NCBI GenBank assembly: GCA_963853835.1
Contig: OY970832.1
Span: 4,236,001-4,300,000 of the forward strand
Direction of reading: 5' to 3'
Length of the DNA: 64,000 bases
From: Calendula officinalis
Taxonomy: Eukaryota > Streptophyta > Magnoliopsida > Asterales > Asteraceae
In this document: piece by piece, positions 1-11,492 of the stretch
Numbering within the stretch: position 1 is the first letter of the stretch
How the letters are laid out: each line of letters starts with the position of its first letter
Notes under the pieces: model-generated
Told to the model about the DNA's origin: nothing
Database searches by the model: none
Seen by the model: only the letters and a program-made list of their open reading frames with translations
Made by a program: the position numbers and the translations under genes

Positions 1-1333
1 CTTTAAGATAATTTTTGTTCCTGGTTATCTTGGTTAGAAAAGTTGTCACCTAAAACATCAAATTCATAAAATTTTATGGCCCCCTTTTGTTCTCCTTTTA
101 ACTCCTGATTGGATAAGATTTGTTTATCCTTCCTACCCTTGCCAGGCTGTTGTCTGTATCCAAAATATAACCTCTCACTTTTTCTTTATTTTTTGAACGG
201 CAACCTCACTTTTATTTTATTTTTTTTAATATACTATTATTTTAAAATTAGTATTAATTTTTTTGAACAGCTAATCACAAACCCCTAATTCTACACTTTT
301 TTTTTATCCACACCAGGTCATTAGCAACACCTTGCACCAAACTCCAATACCACTAAGCTATAATCTTTGGGTTTGTAGTTATTCTAAGAATATATATTAT
401 ATTTCTACACTGTACAATGTTTTAAAATTTGGGTTGGACGGGAAATGGAAAATATATCATGCCGAATCAACCGGGTTAATAAGCTGTTTATGAACTATTT
501 CGACACCGGGTTAGAGCGGGATAGTTGAATCGGTTGTGAACCTGGTTAATTTATTTATTTTTTATATAATTTATTCTAAATTATTTTATTAAGGTTGATA
601 TTTTGCATCATTTTTTGATAGGTTTGAAGCTTTATTTTATTTTATATGTTTTAAAGTTTAAAACAACAAAGTTCTAGTTAAATGTTAAGTTTTTGGTATA
701 ATTTTTGTAGATTTTTTTTTTTTTTGTAAAATAGTTATAATATTTTTGTTTGTATTTTTTCAGGTTCTTTTTGTATTTATATACCTTTTATATAATTAAT
801 TTATCATATATACTCAATGATATTGTTCGTTTTTTAAATATTGGCAAGTTCATTTCAAAACTATAGAAATCGACATCCCGCACAAAATTAAAATAAACGA
901 AAGTTTCATTTCTTTTTGGAACAGAAATTAGCAAATTATTTATTTATAATATATAAGAGAGGCATTGTGAAATGTTAGAACGCGGAACGAATAGAAAAAG
1001 AATTCTGTCAACTGCAGACTTGTTCAGAATTTAATTATACGAACAAAATTAAAAGTCCGGAATTTAATTATATATTCAGATAGTTTTCATGTGCTTTCTT
1101 TTCTAAAAAAACATAGTTTTATATAGCCAAATGGACCAAATGCAGTGCAACATATAATTTATAGTTTATGATACAGAAAGTAACATTATACTAATGTATA
1201 AAAGCATTAACTTTACTTTAAAACTTGGATCTGATCCAATTCTTAAGGAATATAGCTGGTCAACTGAAATATATATGTACTTAAAATACAAATTGACAGG
1301 AATTAAATTAAAAAAATAAAATAAATAGAATAC

Positions 1334-1463
1334 CTTTACATGCAGAGTTGGTGAAAAGCTTTTCCATGATTTTACGATCAACCAAATTATCATCCACAAC
1401 CAAAACATGAGGCCTTTCATCTTCTTTGCCTTCATTCATTCCAACTTTTGATGATGAACCCAT
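1334..1463 (-). CDS. ARR (type-A): Type-A response regulator, first exon only (partial)
   Basis: The 43 codons read from the ATG at 1463 encode a short Ser/Glu-rich leader followed by HVLVVDDNLVDRKIMEKLF, the first beta strand and acidic pocket (the DD pair, residues 24-25) of a receiver domain. The exon ends after a Lys codon plus one base at a good donor (GTATTC), the exon-1 boundary usual for type-A response regulators. In plants these nuclear/cytosolic proteins accept phosphate from the cytokinin two-component relay and damp cytokinin signalling. The phospho-acceptor Asp and the switch Lys belong to later exons, which I could not find in 1-1333, so they lie off the left edge or are lost. 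Type-A is chosen because the leader is short and the receiver starts at once; that is family knowledge. An N-terminal receiver fragment of another RR class is the alternative. Confidence 0.82.
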
Positions 1464-1608
1464 GAACAAAAACACACACTTACTTTGTGTGGGTGTTTAA
1501 ATTTCAAGGAGAAAAATTAAACAAAACCAAGAAAGAAACACACACTAATTAACTATGTGTGTGTTTTGAGTCGAAAAATAATGAAAACTAAGTGGGAAAA
1601 GAAAGCGG

Positions 1609-1618
1609 GTATATATAG
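1609..1618 (-). promoter_or_regulatory. Probable TATA box of the response regulator gene
   Basis: On the minus strand the sequence reads CTATATATAC about 150 nt upstream of the response-regulator ATG, giving a leader of roughly 110-120 nt if transcription starts about 30 nt downstream. A short GT-rich run (1651-1668) lies just beyond. No other TATA-like site is as well placed. Confidence 0.5.
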
Positions 1619-2301
1619 AACATATGCCAAAAGAGGGAAGAAGATCGAGACAGTGTGTGTGTGTGTGTTTTGGTGGAAAGAAAAGGGAGAAAAAGCGTGT
1701 GAAATGAATAGAAATTTAGGAAATAGATTAAAAAGAGAGGTGATGAAATCGGGGGACAGATATTTCGTGATCTTTTTAGGATACGATTTGCAGAAGAAAC
1801 CTGCACACGGTCAAGCAACAAACACACTCAACCCCTAACTCTCACCAATTACGAAAATTTCTACTCTCATATGTTATTAACTTTTAACCCCAAAACTCTT
1901 ACTCACGAATCTAACCGGATTATATACATGAATTTATTACTCTCCCTAACGTTTAGATCTTTCTTTTTAATTTATTATTTTTTCACATTAGTATTTCTAA
2001 ACTGACATACATATTTGCAACAACATCTGTTTAATAATTACTTTCTTGATCAATTTGTTAAAGTACAAAATATGTTTCAAACTATACAAGTCTTCACTCT
2101 CACTTTCTTAATTTATTTCCTCTTCACTTTCTTGAGTGTTGTTTGAGAGGTATTTAAGTGTGTGACGGTAAAAAAATAAATGCTAAGGTGACACTCATGT
2201 GATGAAAGGGCTCACACGCACCCACCCCTTGCTATCAAAGTCGGAAAATTTATATTAAATACAACTATAGAACTATAATAAAGAAGTAGGTTATATAATT
2301 A

Positions 2302-2867
2302 GGGTTGTGTTCAAGGAAGTCATTGATTTTTATGAAGTCCCAAGAAATAAATCTCAACCATTGACTAATTATAAGTAATGGTCAAGATTAATAACATATT
2401 TTATACATGGAGGGGTATTTTGGTCATTTTAAAAAAAAAATTTATTTTTTATTTTTTATTTTAGAATTTATTTTTTATTTTTTATTATTTTTTTTAAAAA
2501 AATTATTAATTTTCATTAATAACACATAATGTGATTGCATACTGAATCACATGTGATTGTACTAAAACATCAAATGTGATTAAATATACAATCACATATC
2601 ATTTTACACTAAAATCACATGTGATTAAGTACTACACGTAATTATCAAATAAATATTATTATTTAATAAAAAAATAATAAATAAATAATAAAAAAAATTT
2701 AAAATAAAAGATAAAAAAAATCGAAATTTTTTTTAGTGCCAAATGACCAAAATACCCTTCATGTATATAATATGTGATTAATCTTGACCATTAGATCTTA
2801 TTAATCAATGATTAAGATTTGTTTCTCGAGACTACGTAAAAATGATGGACCTCCTTAAACGTTTCTC
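2302..2867. mobile_element. Long-TIR MITE, Mutator-like, with ACATGTGATT motifs
   Basis: The two ends are inverted repeats of more than 100 bp. The left arm (2302 to about 2435, containing GGTATTTTGGTCATTT) matches the complement of the right arm (about 2740-2867). The element is flanked by a 10-bp near-perfect target duplication: TATATAATTA at 2292-2301 and TATATAGTTA at 2868-2877. The middle is A/T-rich and carries five or six copies of a near-palindrome like ATCACATGTGATT. There is no coding capacity. Long TIRs and 9-10-bp duplications point to a non-autonomous Mutator-like element. A left-truncated relative sits in CRTISO intron 2 (56933-57282). Confidence 0.75.
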
Positions 2868-2877
2868 TATATAGTTA

Positions 2878-5800
2878 ATCAATGTGAATAGCTAAACTCA
2901 CTTATCATTAACACAAAACCTAAAATTTGGTATCATTTTAAGTAGAATGATGTAAAAAGACGTTAAACACAAAAAAAAAAAATCATGTTGAAATATTGTG
3001 TAAAAGCATGGTTCTAAAAAACTCGCACTAACTTCATCATGGCTTGAGGTTTGACCATGCCGTCATATCATGGTCCAAGACTTCGGCGTAATGCTTGACG
3101 TATATTAAGGTTTAACTCGACTCACATTTATCTGTCATATGCTATGTTTATTATGCGTATTTATTGAATTGGGCTATATGAGCCAAATATATATATTTAT
3201 GTAGTTATAAGAATTGTTGGATACGCAGAAAATGAAGAAATAGATTAATGAAGTATGCTATTAATTTATAATTATATGTTTAACCATTTTTTATTTGTAT
3301 AATTATATATATAATTATAATATAATTTATATATAAAATTATCACCTTACATGAGGCTTTAGAAAACGGCATGACGTAATCGTAACTTCTAAAACTTGGA
3401 CCATACCACCACACCAGGGCTCATGTTATTATAACCTTATGTAAAACTTAACAATCCGTATATTTTGGTTTAAAATTTTGCACCGGCCATGGGAATCTTT
3501 TGTTTGTTTTCATACTCAAAATACACATAAAATTAAAAAAGATATTGAACTTGTCCTTTTTGTGTGTTTTAATATTAAATAGGTTAAGATTACATGTGTT
3601 TTGTTATTTTTCCTTAGAATATTTAAAAAGAAAAAAGTATTATAGAACTAAAAGTTGTTCTCAGATATATATTTTTATTATATGCATGTAATCCAACTAA
3701 ATTTATACAGTTGGTGTCCATATAAAACAGTAGATGATTGTTATTGTTCATTTTCAGTTATAAACTGATCGAAGATGTCAATATTCATCCATTTGAATTA
3801 CATTTTTCAATCAACATAACTCGGATTATATATAAATTAAGAATTAAGTGCTTGGTTATATTAGTAAATATTGTTTAATATACTATGTTCATTTGAAATT
3901 ACTTTTACTTGTTTTGATTTTGTATTACTGGTAAATAAATATGAATTGACTTGCAGTTTTAATATTGTTTTGATAATATAAATTAAAACAATTATGGGAC
4001 AAATGTTTTATATGAAACTAAAATAATTAATAGCTTATTTTCATTCAAAGGCAAAATATGAGTGTTGTTAACTGCATTTTATGGCCGATCGAATGCCGTT
4101 GAACGGTGTCTTTTCACTCCGGAACGACATTTTGGACAGTATCTTGAGACTCCATTTGGAAAATATGATGTTTAATTGATCTTCTTTTCTATTTTCCGAA
4201 GGCTTTATATTGCGTTTTTTTTTTAAATTTCAAGAACACTATCTTCCACTCCTTCAATTTTTCATGAACAATGTTTTTACGAGAACACTGTAAAAGTAAT
4301 ATCATCACTGGTTGTGATATTACAATTAAGACCTTTAACAATCCTGATAGTAAAGATAAAGTTGGGAATCGTAATCCTCATATTTTATTTTTGATCATGA
4401 TTAATCAGTAGACAGTTGGATGATCGTGAGTAAATAGAGCTGGTTACAAACTAATACGAATTTGGGTAATCGAAGTGATACGTAATATCACAAGAAAATA
4501 TAATAAATTAATTTGCAAAAACAGACACAAAACAAAACAGGAAGTTGGTGGGTGGTGGCCGGCTAAAGAGGGTACACATTGTACGGTGCTATATAAAACA
4601 CAACCCACCCAGATTCACCTCAATTCACCGATTTTCAAGGATCTATCATCCATTTTGTCACATTTTTCTAAATTTACACCACAAATTTATTTTATACATT
4701 AACTTATATAACATGTAAATAATTTAAGTGTCATGAAAACATGTTGAATCAGGTTAACACGTTAATAATGCTAGTAATAATGATGATCAAATTCAAGCAT
4801 TTGAAGAAAAAAAATCAATTATGAAAACTCGAAAATAGATGTATATAAGGCTCAAAACTTGCACTAAAAAACAATAATTTTAATCAAAAAAAAATATATG
4901 ATAGAATTAATAGATCAAGAAGAGTGTTTTCTTATACAACGGTAGTGTCAGTTTCCTTTTAGCAGGCTTACTTAACCGACGCCATTGGCACGGTAACGTC
5001 GGTTAGGGTATTGGTTGTGTTGTTTCAGTTTGTCGAAGAGTAAAGAGAAGAGAGTGTGGGGTATTTTTGTGGATATTGGTATTTTATGTGTGCATTTTAT
5101 GTATAAATAATTAAGGACGGGGTATTGTTGACATGAATGTATCAGTTTAGTGTCAGTTGGAAATTCACTAACATACGTTTACTTGACAAAAATTGAAGAG
5201 TCAGTATGTGTTATAGTTGGGAGCGTTCTTATGATTTAAATAGATTTGATGGTGATGATGAAGAACATTGCTTGAGAACACTGAAAAATTTTGTAACTAA
5301 AAATTACAAGATCATTAAAAAGAAAACTTGTATACAACTAGCAAGTATTTTTGGTTTGATGGGTCTTAAATTTGGTATGGTTGTGTAATAAATTAAGTAC
5401 TGGTACAAGTGGTTTGGTTTGGTGTTGACATAACCTTGACCACACCACCACTTGGAGTCATGACTCCATGTGCTGTAATTAGCAAACACAATAGACTCTT
5501 ATAACTACTCTCATTTGGGGGTTGAGTTGGGTTGTATCATAGAAATATTAATATAAAATACAAAAGAGCTATGAGAAATGGGTGGTCTAAGGCCCTAAGC
5601 CGTTTGCAAAAAGATTAGGTTGTTACCTTTGGTCACTCATATATTTTGTTATTATTATTTTTAATATATTTTTTTTGAAACGACATTCAATTATTATTTA
5701 TTTTTAATATGATGTGTATTTTTTTTATTGATAGCTTTAGATATTATTTAAGTAATAAGAATTTGGATGGGTTAGGTTGCTATTGTTTGAAAAATTAAGT

Positions 5801-6408
5801 TACATTGGGTTGTTTAGATGGAAGAGAAAGAAATTAATTTTTAATGAAAAAATTGTGTTAGGTTGAATTGTTAATGAGGATGGTATAAGTAATAAATAAT
5901 CTTAACAGTAATAATAAACTTTGATATTATAAAAAATCTATTTTATAAAATAATGAACTGTTAAAAGTTAGTGAACATTCTCAATCATCTTACTATATTT
6001 TATCATTATAATATAATTTGTAACTAATGGTATGATTCAAAAGAAAAGTTTACAATATCCAAATATAAACTTGTCACTTTTTAAAAGAAATTCTTTTTTT
6101 AAACAGATTTTAAAAGAAATTGGACAACATCCTGGATTCTTTTATTTTGTCATAAGAGGGTGGAATTTGAGACTGAAAGGCCCTCAACATTGGCCCTCAT
6201 CGCAAACCACTACACGTGTCATTTATATTCAGAGAAAACTTTGAACACTTTTTTCTTCTTAAATTAAATTACGATTTATATAGAACTTTGATAATGGCTT
6301 TAACTTTGAAATTTAGTTATATTAAATGCAATGACTGGTTGTTAAGTTGTTTATAATAAAATGAAACCATTTTGGGTAAAGTTTTAATTATAATGTAGTA
6401 TATACTTA
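2878..6408. other. Gene-poor intergenic region
   Basis: No ORF here has a recognisable domain or plausible exon structure. The DNA is A/T-rich. The only promoter-like spot is 4550-4650, where CTATATAAA (about 4590-4600) follows a GC-richer stretch and precedes a C/A-rich, leader-like sequence, but no coding region follows. The small ORFs at 3500-3691, 4475-4702 and 5206-5388 look like chance. Confidence 0.5.
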
Positions 6409-6460
6409 TTTAATTATAGGATTTGATAATGACAGCCTTTAGAGCTGTCAATAACAATTA

Positions 6461-6774
6461 CTTCCTCCGATTTTAAAATAAGTGATACACTTTCCATATT
6501 TGGGTGTATCAAAATAAGTGTTATACTTTGAAAAATTTACCTTATTTGGTAAAAAGTAATGGGCCCACACACACTAACTACCTACTTTAATAAAGTGAAA
6601 TGACTTCTTTACCCTTACTTTTACTTTTAAACATCATTAACCTTACTTCATTCAAAGATTGCGGGACCCATTCTTCACTAACCATACGAATAATCTAATT
6701 TAACCCTCATTATAATATTTTACCTCAAAAAACGTGAAACTAACAATGTATCACTTATTTTAGATCGGAATAAG
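6461..6774. mobile_element. Stowaway-like MITE
   Basis: The inverted ends read CTTCCTCCGATTTTAAAATA and, on the other strand, CTTATTCCGATCTAAAATA, each followed by AGTGATAC. A TA dinucleotide flanks both sides (6459-6460 and 6775-6776), as expected for Tc1/mariner-type Stowaway elements. It has no coding capacity. The same family is present in CRTISO intron 7 (59198-59518). Confidence 0.72.
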
Positions 6775-6853
6775 TATTAAGAATGAGCAGTTTTGATTTT
6801 GATTGGTGAAAGAGTTAGAATGTTACTAATGAAGTTAAAAATGATAAATAGTA

Positions 6854-7422
6854 CTCCCTCCGTCCCACAAAAAACTTCTCATTGTCTTTTGCACAAGTTT
6901 TTAGGTGATAGTTAGGGGTGGGGTCATTGATAATACTTTTGATTAAAATATAAGATTGAGTTGAAGAAGAGAAAGATAATTAGTGGATATTAGGCCCCTC
7001 CCAACAGTGACGCGTCACTAAACACATCCCTACCGACGGGTTACTGACGTGGTCGTGCTAACAACAACACATCACTAAACCCATCACTAACTCATCCCCC
7101 TTAAAAAATATTAAAATAATAAACCCCAACCACCACCCCCCTCACACAGCCCCACGACGGCACCCTCACCCACGTCGTCTACACGACGCCATGTCACCGA
7201 CGTCCCCCACGATGGCTCCGTGCCAACGGCGTCAAGGAGTGACAACTGAAATCTGGTGCTTGACGCCATGTAGTGACGGGCGTTGGCATAGCCCTTAGTG
7301 GTGGGTTCTTTAGTAATAATAGTTTTTTATTGTGTGTAGCCCATCAAATATGAGAAATAAGAAGTTTTTTGTGGGACAAAAATTTAGAGTAAAATGAGAA
7401 GTTTTTTGTGGAACGGATGGAG
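6854..7422. mobile_element. Stowaway MITE interrupted by another element
   Basis: The left end is CTCCCTCCGTCCCAC and the right end, read in complement, is CTCCATCCGTTCCAC, both flanked by TA (6852-6853 and 7423-7424). This is the classic Stowaway terminus. The phrase GAAGTTTTTTGTGG occurs twice near the right end, so that arm is partly duplicated. A GC-rich 302-bp element is inserted at 6993-7294. Confidence 0.78.
6993..7294. mobile_element. GC-rich Tourist/Harbinger-like element nested in a Stowaway
   Basis: It is flanked by TTA on both sides (6990-6992 and 7295-7297), the trinucleotide target of PIF/Harbinger elements. The left end (GGCCCCTCCCAACAGTGACG) and the complement of the right end (GGGCTATGCCAACGCCCGTC) are imperfect inverted repeats. 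Its base composition is much richer in G+C and CpG than the surroundings. No ORF was found. The class call rests on the 3-bp duplication, so it is tentative. Confidence 0.55.
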
Positions 7423-7647
7423 TATATATTATCCCTTGTTATTGACAGCCCTAAATGCTGTCATTATCAAAACCCTTTAATTATATGTATTTCTTAACAT
7501 AAATCGAGAAAATTAAGAAATAGTAAAATGTAAATAATCTTTGGCCTTATATCTTATAGATATTGTTAATGATGGTAGTGGAAGTTACAATGAATTTGTG
7601 AAACTATGGATTGAAGCGTATCTTGCAATAGTTTGATAATTGAAAGT

Positions 7648-7877
7648 AGGGGCGTCTCCGAGATTTTGAGGGTCCTGTGCGATTAGACAAAAATGGGCCC
7701 CCTAAATACAAGTTTTTTATAAAAAAAAAAATGGACTTTCTAATCTTTTTCTATTAAATTATTAAGCTGTCTTAATCTTTAAGATTACATATATAAGATA
7801 TATATAAAAAATTGAGCCCCTAAAAATTTTGGACTCTGTGCGGCTGCACCTCCTGCACCTCCTCAAAGACACCCCAG
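7648..7877. mobile_element. 230-bp TIR element with 9-bp target duplication
   Basis: ATTGAAAGT occurs directly on both sides (7639-7647 and 7878-7886). The ends AGGGGCGTCTCCGAG and, in complement, TGGGGTGTCTTTGAG are imperfect inverted repeats. The interior is A/T-rich with GGGCCCCC and GAGCCCCT blocks and has no ORF. The duplication suits a Mutator-like (9 bp) or hAT (8 bp) non-autonomous element. Confidence 0.62.
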
Positions 7878-7886
7878 ATTGAAAGT

Positions 7887-9229
7887 TAAAGCTTGTTTGT
7901 GAATTTTAAAATTTTGGTTCAATTTTTATTGCATTTGATCTGAATCGCCACCTTCCTAAAGGTTGATCGGAAGCATGTTCTTCTTCCTTCTTGAGCTCTA
8001 ACTTGAGCTTCATATTTCAATTTTGTGTTCTATCAAAGGCAGAACCCTTCTATCAAAACTTAAAAAAAACTACTAACTGTCAGTCCATAACACAAATCCA
8101 AAACACTAAACATTGTTTATTTCATCATCTTATAAATAGGTCGATTGGACTATGTTTTATTTCAATAATATGCAAAAGAGAATGTGGTAAATCGCCAAAA
8201 GAACCAGCAGCATACTTTTATGAGACATAAGAGATTGTAATCAACAATTACGGGGAAAAAGCTCAACTGTAATCAAACAATTGACTGATTGAGACATATG
8301 ACATTGCAATCGGCACGAGAATAAGATGCGTTAAAATTTTTATGGCGACAAAGTCATTGAAATGTAAGGTTCTTACAGGCTTTGAAATAGTTGAAAGGGA
8401 GAGCAATAGATTAGGGTTTTAGAGAAAGAGTAACGTGGAAACGTTAATGAAATGACATGGTAATAGTGATGTGGCAATAACGCCAAATGGCTTTAAATTG
8501 TGCCCCTATGGCATATAATAAAGTCATTTAATGATCTTTAACCTTCCAATTAAATTACAAAAATCATTTAATACATCACAACAATATAGAAACTTTGAGT
8601 TTTATTAATGTTAATTGCTTCATTTTTGGAATTTTTGACTTCATTTAAATGACTTTATCATGTGCCCTACATGCACATATTAGAAAAACCTTTTACAAAA
8701 TTACTACATCATGAATACTCAATAGTATTATCATTCGGCCAGAATCCAATCGATTCAACCATTTTTAAATCATTAGTCGGTTAAATGAAAAAAACAGGTT
8801 TTAAAACATTGTATACAAGTCATGAATAAGGAAATCGTAACCCAGATGGGTATTAGCATCTTTAAATACATGAATTCAATGCAAAAGGCAGAGTTCATAT
8901 TCCATATGGAACATTGTAAATTTGTAATGAATAATTGGACATTCAGACACCTTAATTTTAATAAGAAAATAAAAGGTTAAAATTATTGACTTACGAAAAA
9001 ACATTTACGGACTTGTTTTACATCACAAATGAACATCAATACTTGCTTCGTATACAAACATCATGGTTGTAGTGATCCATGATAACATACATCTTCAGTA
9101 TAGAAAACAAGTCTAAAACCTGTAAAACCAAAAGTATATCGTTATAATTACCTGCAATTTTGTCCTCACTTCAGCATACAAGAATTTATATATACTCAGC
9201 CCTAACTTGTAGAGACACTTCATATGTAA
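7887..9229. other. Intergenic, nothing recognised
   Basis: A/T-rich sequence downstream of the receptor-like pseudogene. The ORF at 7991-8230 has no recognisable domain or supporting context. No RNA gene, repeat array or promoter was recognised. Confidence 0.45.
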
Positions 9230-11492
9230 CTAATAGATAAATATTTTACCTTCTTCAAAATTCACAGCGACTGTTACGTATATCCAATCTTTCACGTGGC
9301 TCAACGACGCAAAAAGGAAATGTCTAAATCGACGATTGAGAAATATAAAACCACAAATCCCCCAAAATCCAACACCAAAACCAGAGCCCAAACTAATGTA
9401 ATATGATTTCCAAAAGTCATCTTCATCTTTTTTGTCATCTTCCTGCCCAACAACGTGGTGAAAGTGGAGGCCCACAAAGTTGAGGATTACCACTATAGAA
9501 TGAAGAATTAAAGCGTTGAATTTGAGAACCGGTTGGTATTCTTCCTGATAAGTTGTTGTTTGAAAGATCAAGATAACTTAAAAATTTTAACTGAGACCAA
9601 TTCAACAAGATTAGTGATCTCATTCGGAAGTTTTCCTGCTTGAAAGATCAATGCTCTTTAGTAGCTGCAGACCACTCCTTCCAAACTCACGCTCTTTTCC
9701 TTTCCATGTAACAAACGCATTGTCCATGAAAAGTGAGCCAATATGAAAAGTGCATTTATCACAATCTAGCCCAATGTTATATCCCCAAGATTTGACCATA
9801 AAGATTGTTAATTGACAAATTAAGAACCACAAGTTGTTTTTCATGTCTGATAATAAATTATTACAGAGGTCAAAGCTTCATAGATGTGACACAAGAATTT
9901 AAGTGTTCCTGAGAACCTATTTCCAGAGAGGTTTAATGCTACCAGTCTAGAAGGCAATAACGGTATACTTCCTTCAAAATGATTGTAACTCAAGTCCAAT
10001 CCATGGTAGCCACTAAAGTTTGAGCTCATATTTGGTAGCATACCTTTTAATTCATTTGAAGATACGTTCTTAATCCACGTGGTAGGTCCCAGAACGATGC
10101 TATCTGATATTCCAGCATTGGAAATATCAAGATACGTAAAAGACGTTTGATATATTGGGAACCGAGGTCCCACTTTGCAGAATTTCGAATTATGTTGCTT
10201 AACTGGAAAGGTATTCCCCCTCACATCTATCTTAAGAGAATTGAAAGACAAGTCCAAATATGTTAAATGGGTTATATTTAGAAAATGAACATTGGAAATT
10301 ACGCCTGTTAATGAGTTAGATGAAATATCAAGGTGTGTAAGATTTGAAAGTTGACCCAGACTGATTTCCAGCTAATTGATTACTCGATAAGTCTAAAAAC
10401 GACAATGAAGAACATCCAGTGAGGCTAGGAATGCTTCCGTTTAAATAATTGTGACCAAAAGAAAGATATTCCAGATTTAAAAGTTGAATTACGCTATTTG
10501 GTACATTTCCAATTAAATGATTACCAGACATGTCTAAATGCAATAGTGAAGGACATCCTGTGAAGTTAGGAATGACTCCGTTCAAAGAGTTCTGACCAAC
10601 GTTGAGATATTTGAGATTTGGAAGTTGACCCACACTGTTTGGTACATTTCCATTAAATTATTACTAGCCATGTTTAAATACGACAATAAAGGACATCGTG
10701 TGAATTTACACAATTTTAGGCATGTTTCCACTTAAAAAGTTATTAGAGAGGTCTATCTTCTGCAAGGACATACATCAGAAACTTCTCCGAACAAAGCGTT
10801 ATCATGTAGGATTTAGGGATGTACAAACAACAAAACTGGGTACCCACCCTTTTAGGTTGTTTCTCGACAAATCCAAATGGACAATAGATGAAGAATTACC
10901 AAACAAATTCGGAATGATACCTCCTAAATAATTACGTGAAAGGTCTAAATGTGTAAGATAAGTCAGATCTCTCAACGAAAAAGGAATGGAACCCGACAAA
11001 TAATTACCACTAAGATTAAGATGACGCAAGCGGGTGAGATTTTCAAGTTGATGAGGAATAGGTCCATATACATTAGCATTAGAGATATCCAAATATTCTA
11101 GGTTGGAAAGGGAACCTAAAAAGTTTAGCATAGGATTGAGATGAAAATTGATTCCATTTAGAGCAAGGTATTGTAACTGATTTAACAGTCCAAATGACGA
11201 GCTAAGGTTACCTATCAATACACCAGAATGAATATTGAGTCCAATCACATGACCAGTGTGGTTGGACACCCCGCCATTTGCAACATTCCATGTTTTCTTC
11301 TTTGCTCCCCCAATCATCTAGATTTCCTTCAAAGTCAATCAGGGTGGCTTTAAAGGACAGCAAAGCTTGCCTCTCTGTCTCAATGCACGATCCGTTAGTA
11401 ACCATCGTGCTGAAATCTTCTTTGAGCCCGAGAGTAAGACCGCCATTGATGAATAAAACTCATAGCAGAAATAACACAAGAACAAACATCAT
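9230..11492 (-). pseudogene. LRR receptor-like protein (RLP) pseudogene
   Basis: Read on the minus strand, the fragments line up in the order of a Cf/EIX-type receptor-like protein: signal peptide (from 11492), LRR N-cap (CIETERQALLSFKATL, CCKWRGV; about 11250-11400), many plant LRRs (LxxLxxLDLSxNxLxGxIP type; about 9440-11250), the juxtamembrane NNNLSGRIPTGSQ and CGPPLSPRC cap, an acidic spacer, a transmembrane helix (SGFGVGFWGICGFIFL; about 9340-9400) and a short basic tail without kinase. Such proteins sit in the plasma membrane and act in pathogen or developmental sensing. It is broken: an in-frame TGA interrupts the signal peptide after about 10 residues, the frame shifts near 11270, 10800-10650, 10370, 9840 and 9500-9570, and about two LRRs are missing between 9620 and 9660. 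It lies alone, antisense to its neighbours. The exact class of intact homologue is not resolved. Confidence 0.85.

Larger units (their letters stand above)
6419..7475. mobile_element. Mutator-like MITE hosting nested elements
   Basis: The left end contains TTGATAATGACAGCCTTTAG and the right end is its complement (GCTGTCATTATCAA at 7457-7470). A perfect 10-bp duplication, TTTAATTATA, flanks it at 6409-6418 and 7476-7485. Most of the length is inserted DNA: a Stowaway-like element (6461-6774) and a second Stowaway (6854-7422) that itself contains a third element. Without them the host would be about 170 bp, close to the 154-bp relative at 17416-17569. The duplication length and TIRs fit a non-autonomous Mutator-like family. 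Confidence 0.72.

Noticed and set aside
3..180. 61-codon minus-strand open frame with a protein-like, charged reading
   Set aside because: It has no ATG, no recognisable domain and no link to the response regulator exon; probably chance or an old transposon scrap.
1557..1838. 93-aa ORF on the plus strand
   Set aside because: It lies over the promoter and leader of the minus-strand response regulator and is driven by GTGTGTGT repeats.
9435..10633. Separate small LRR genes
   Set aside because: The ORFs are consecutive pieces of one frameshifted receptor-like protein.
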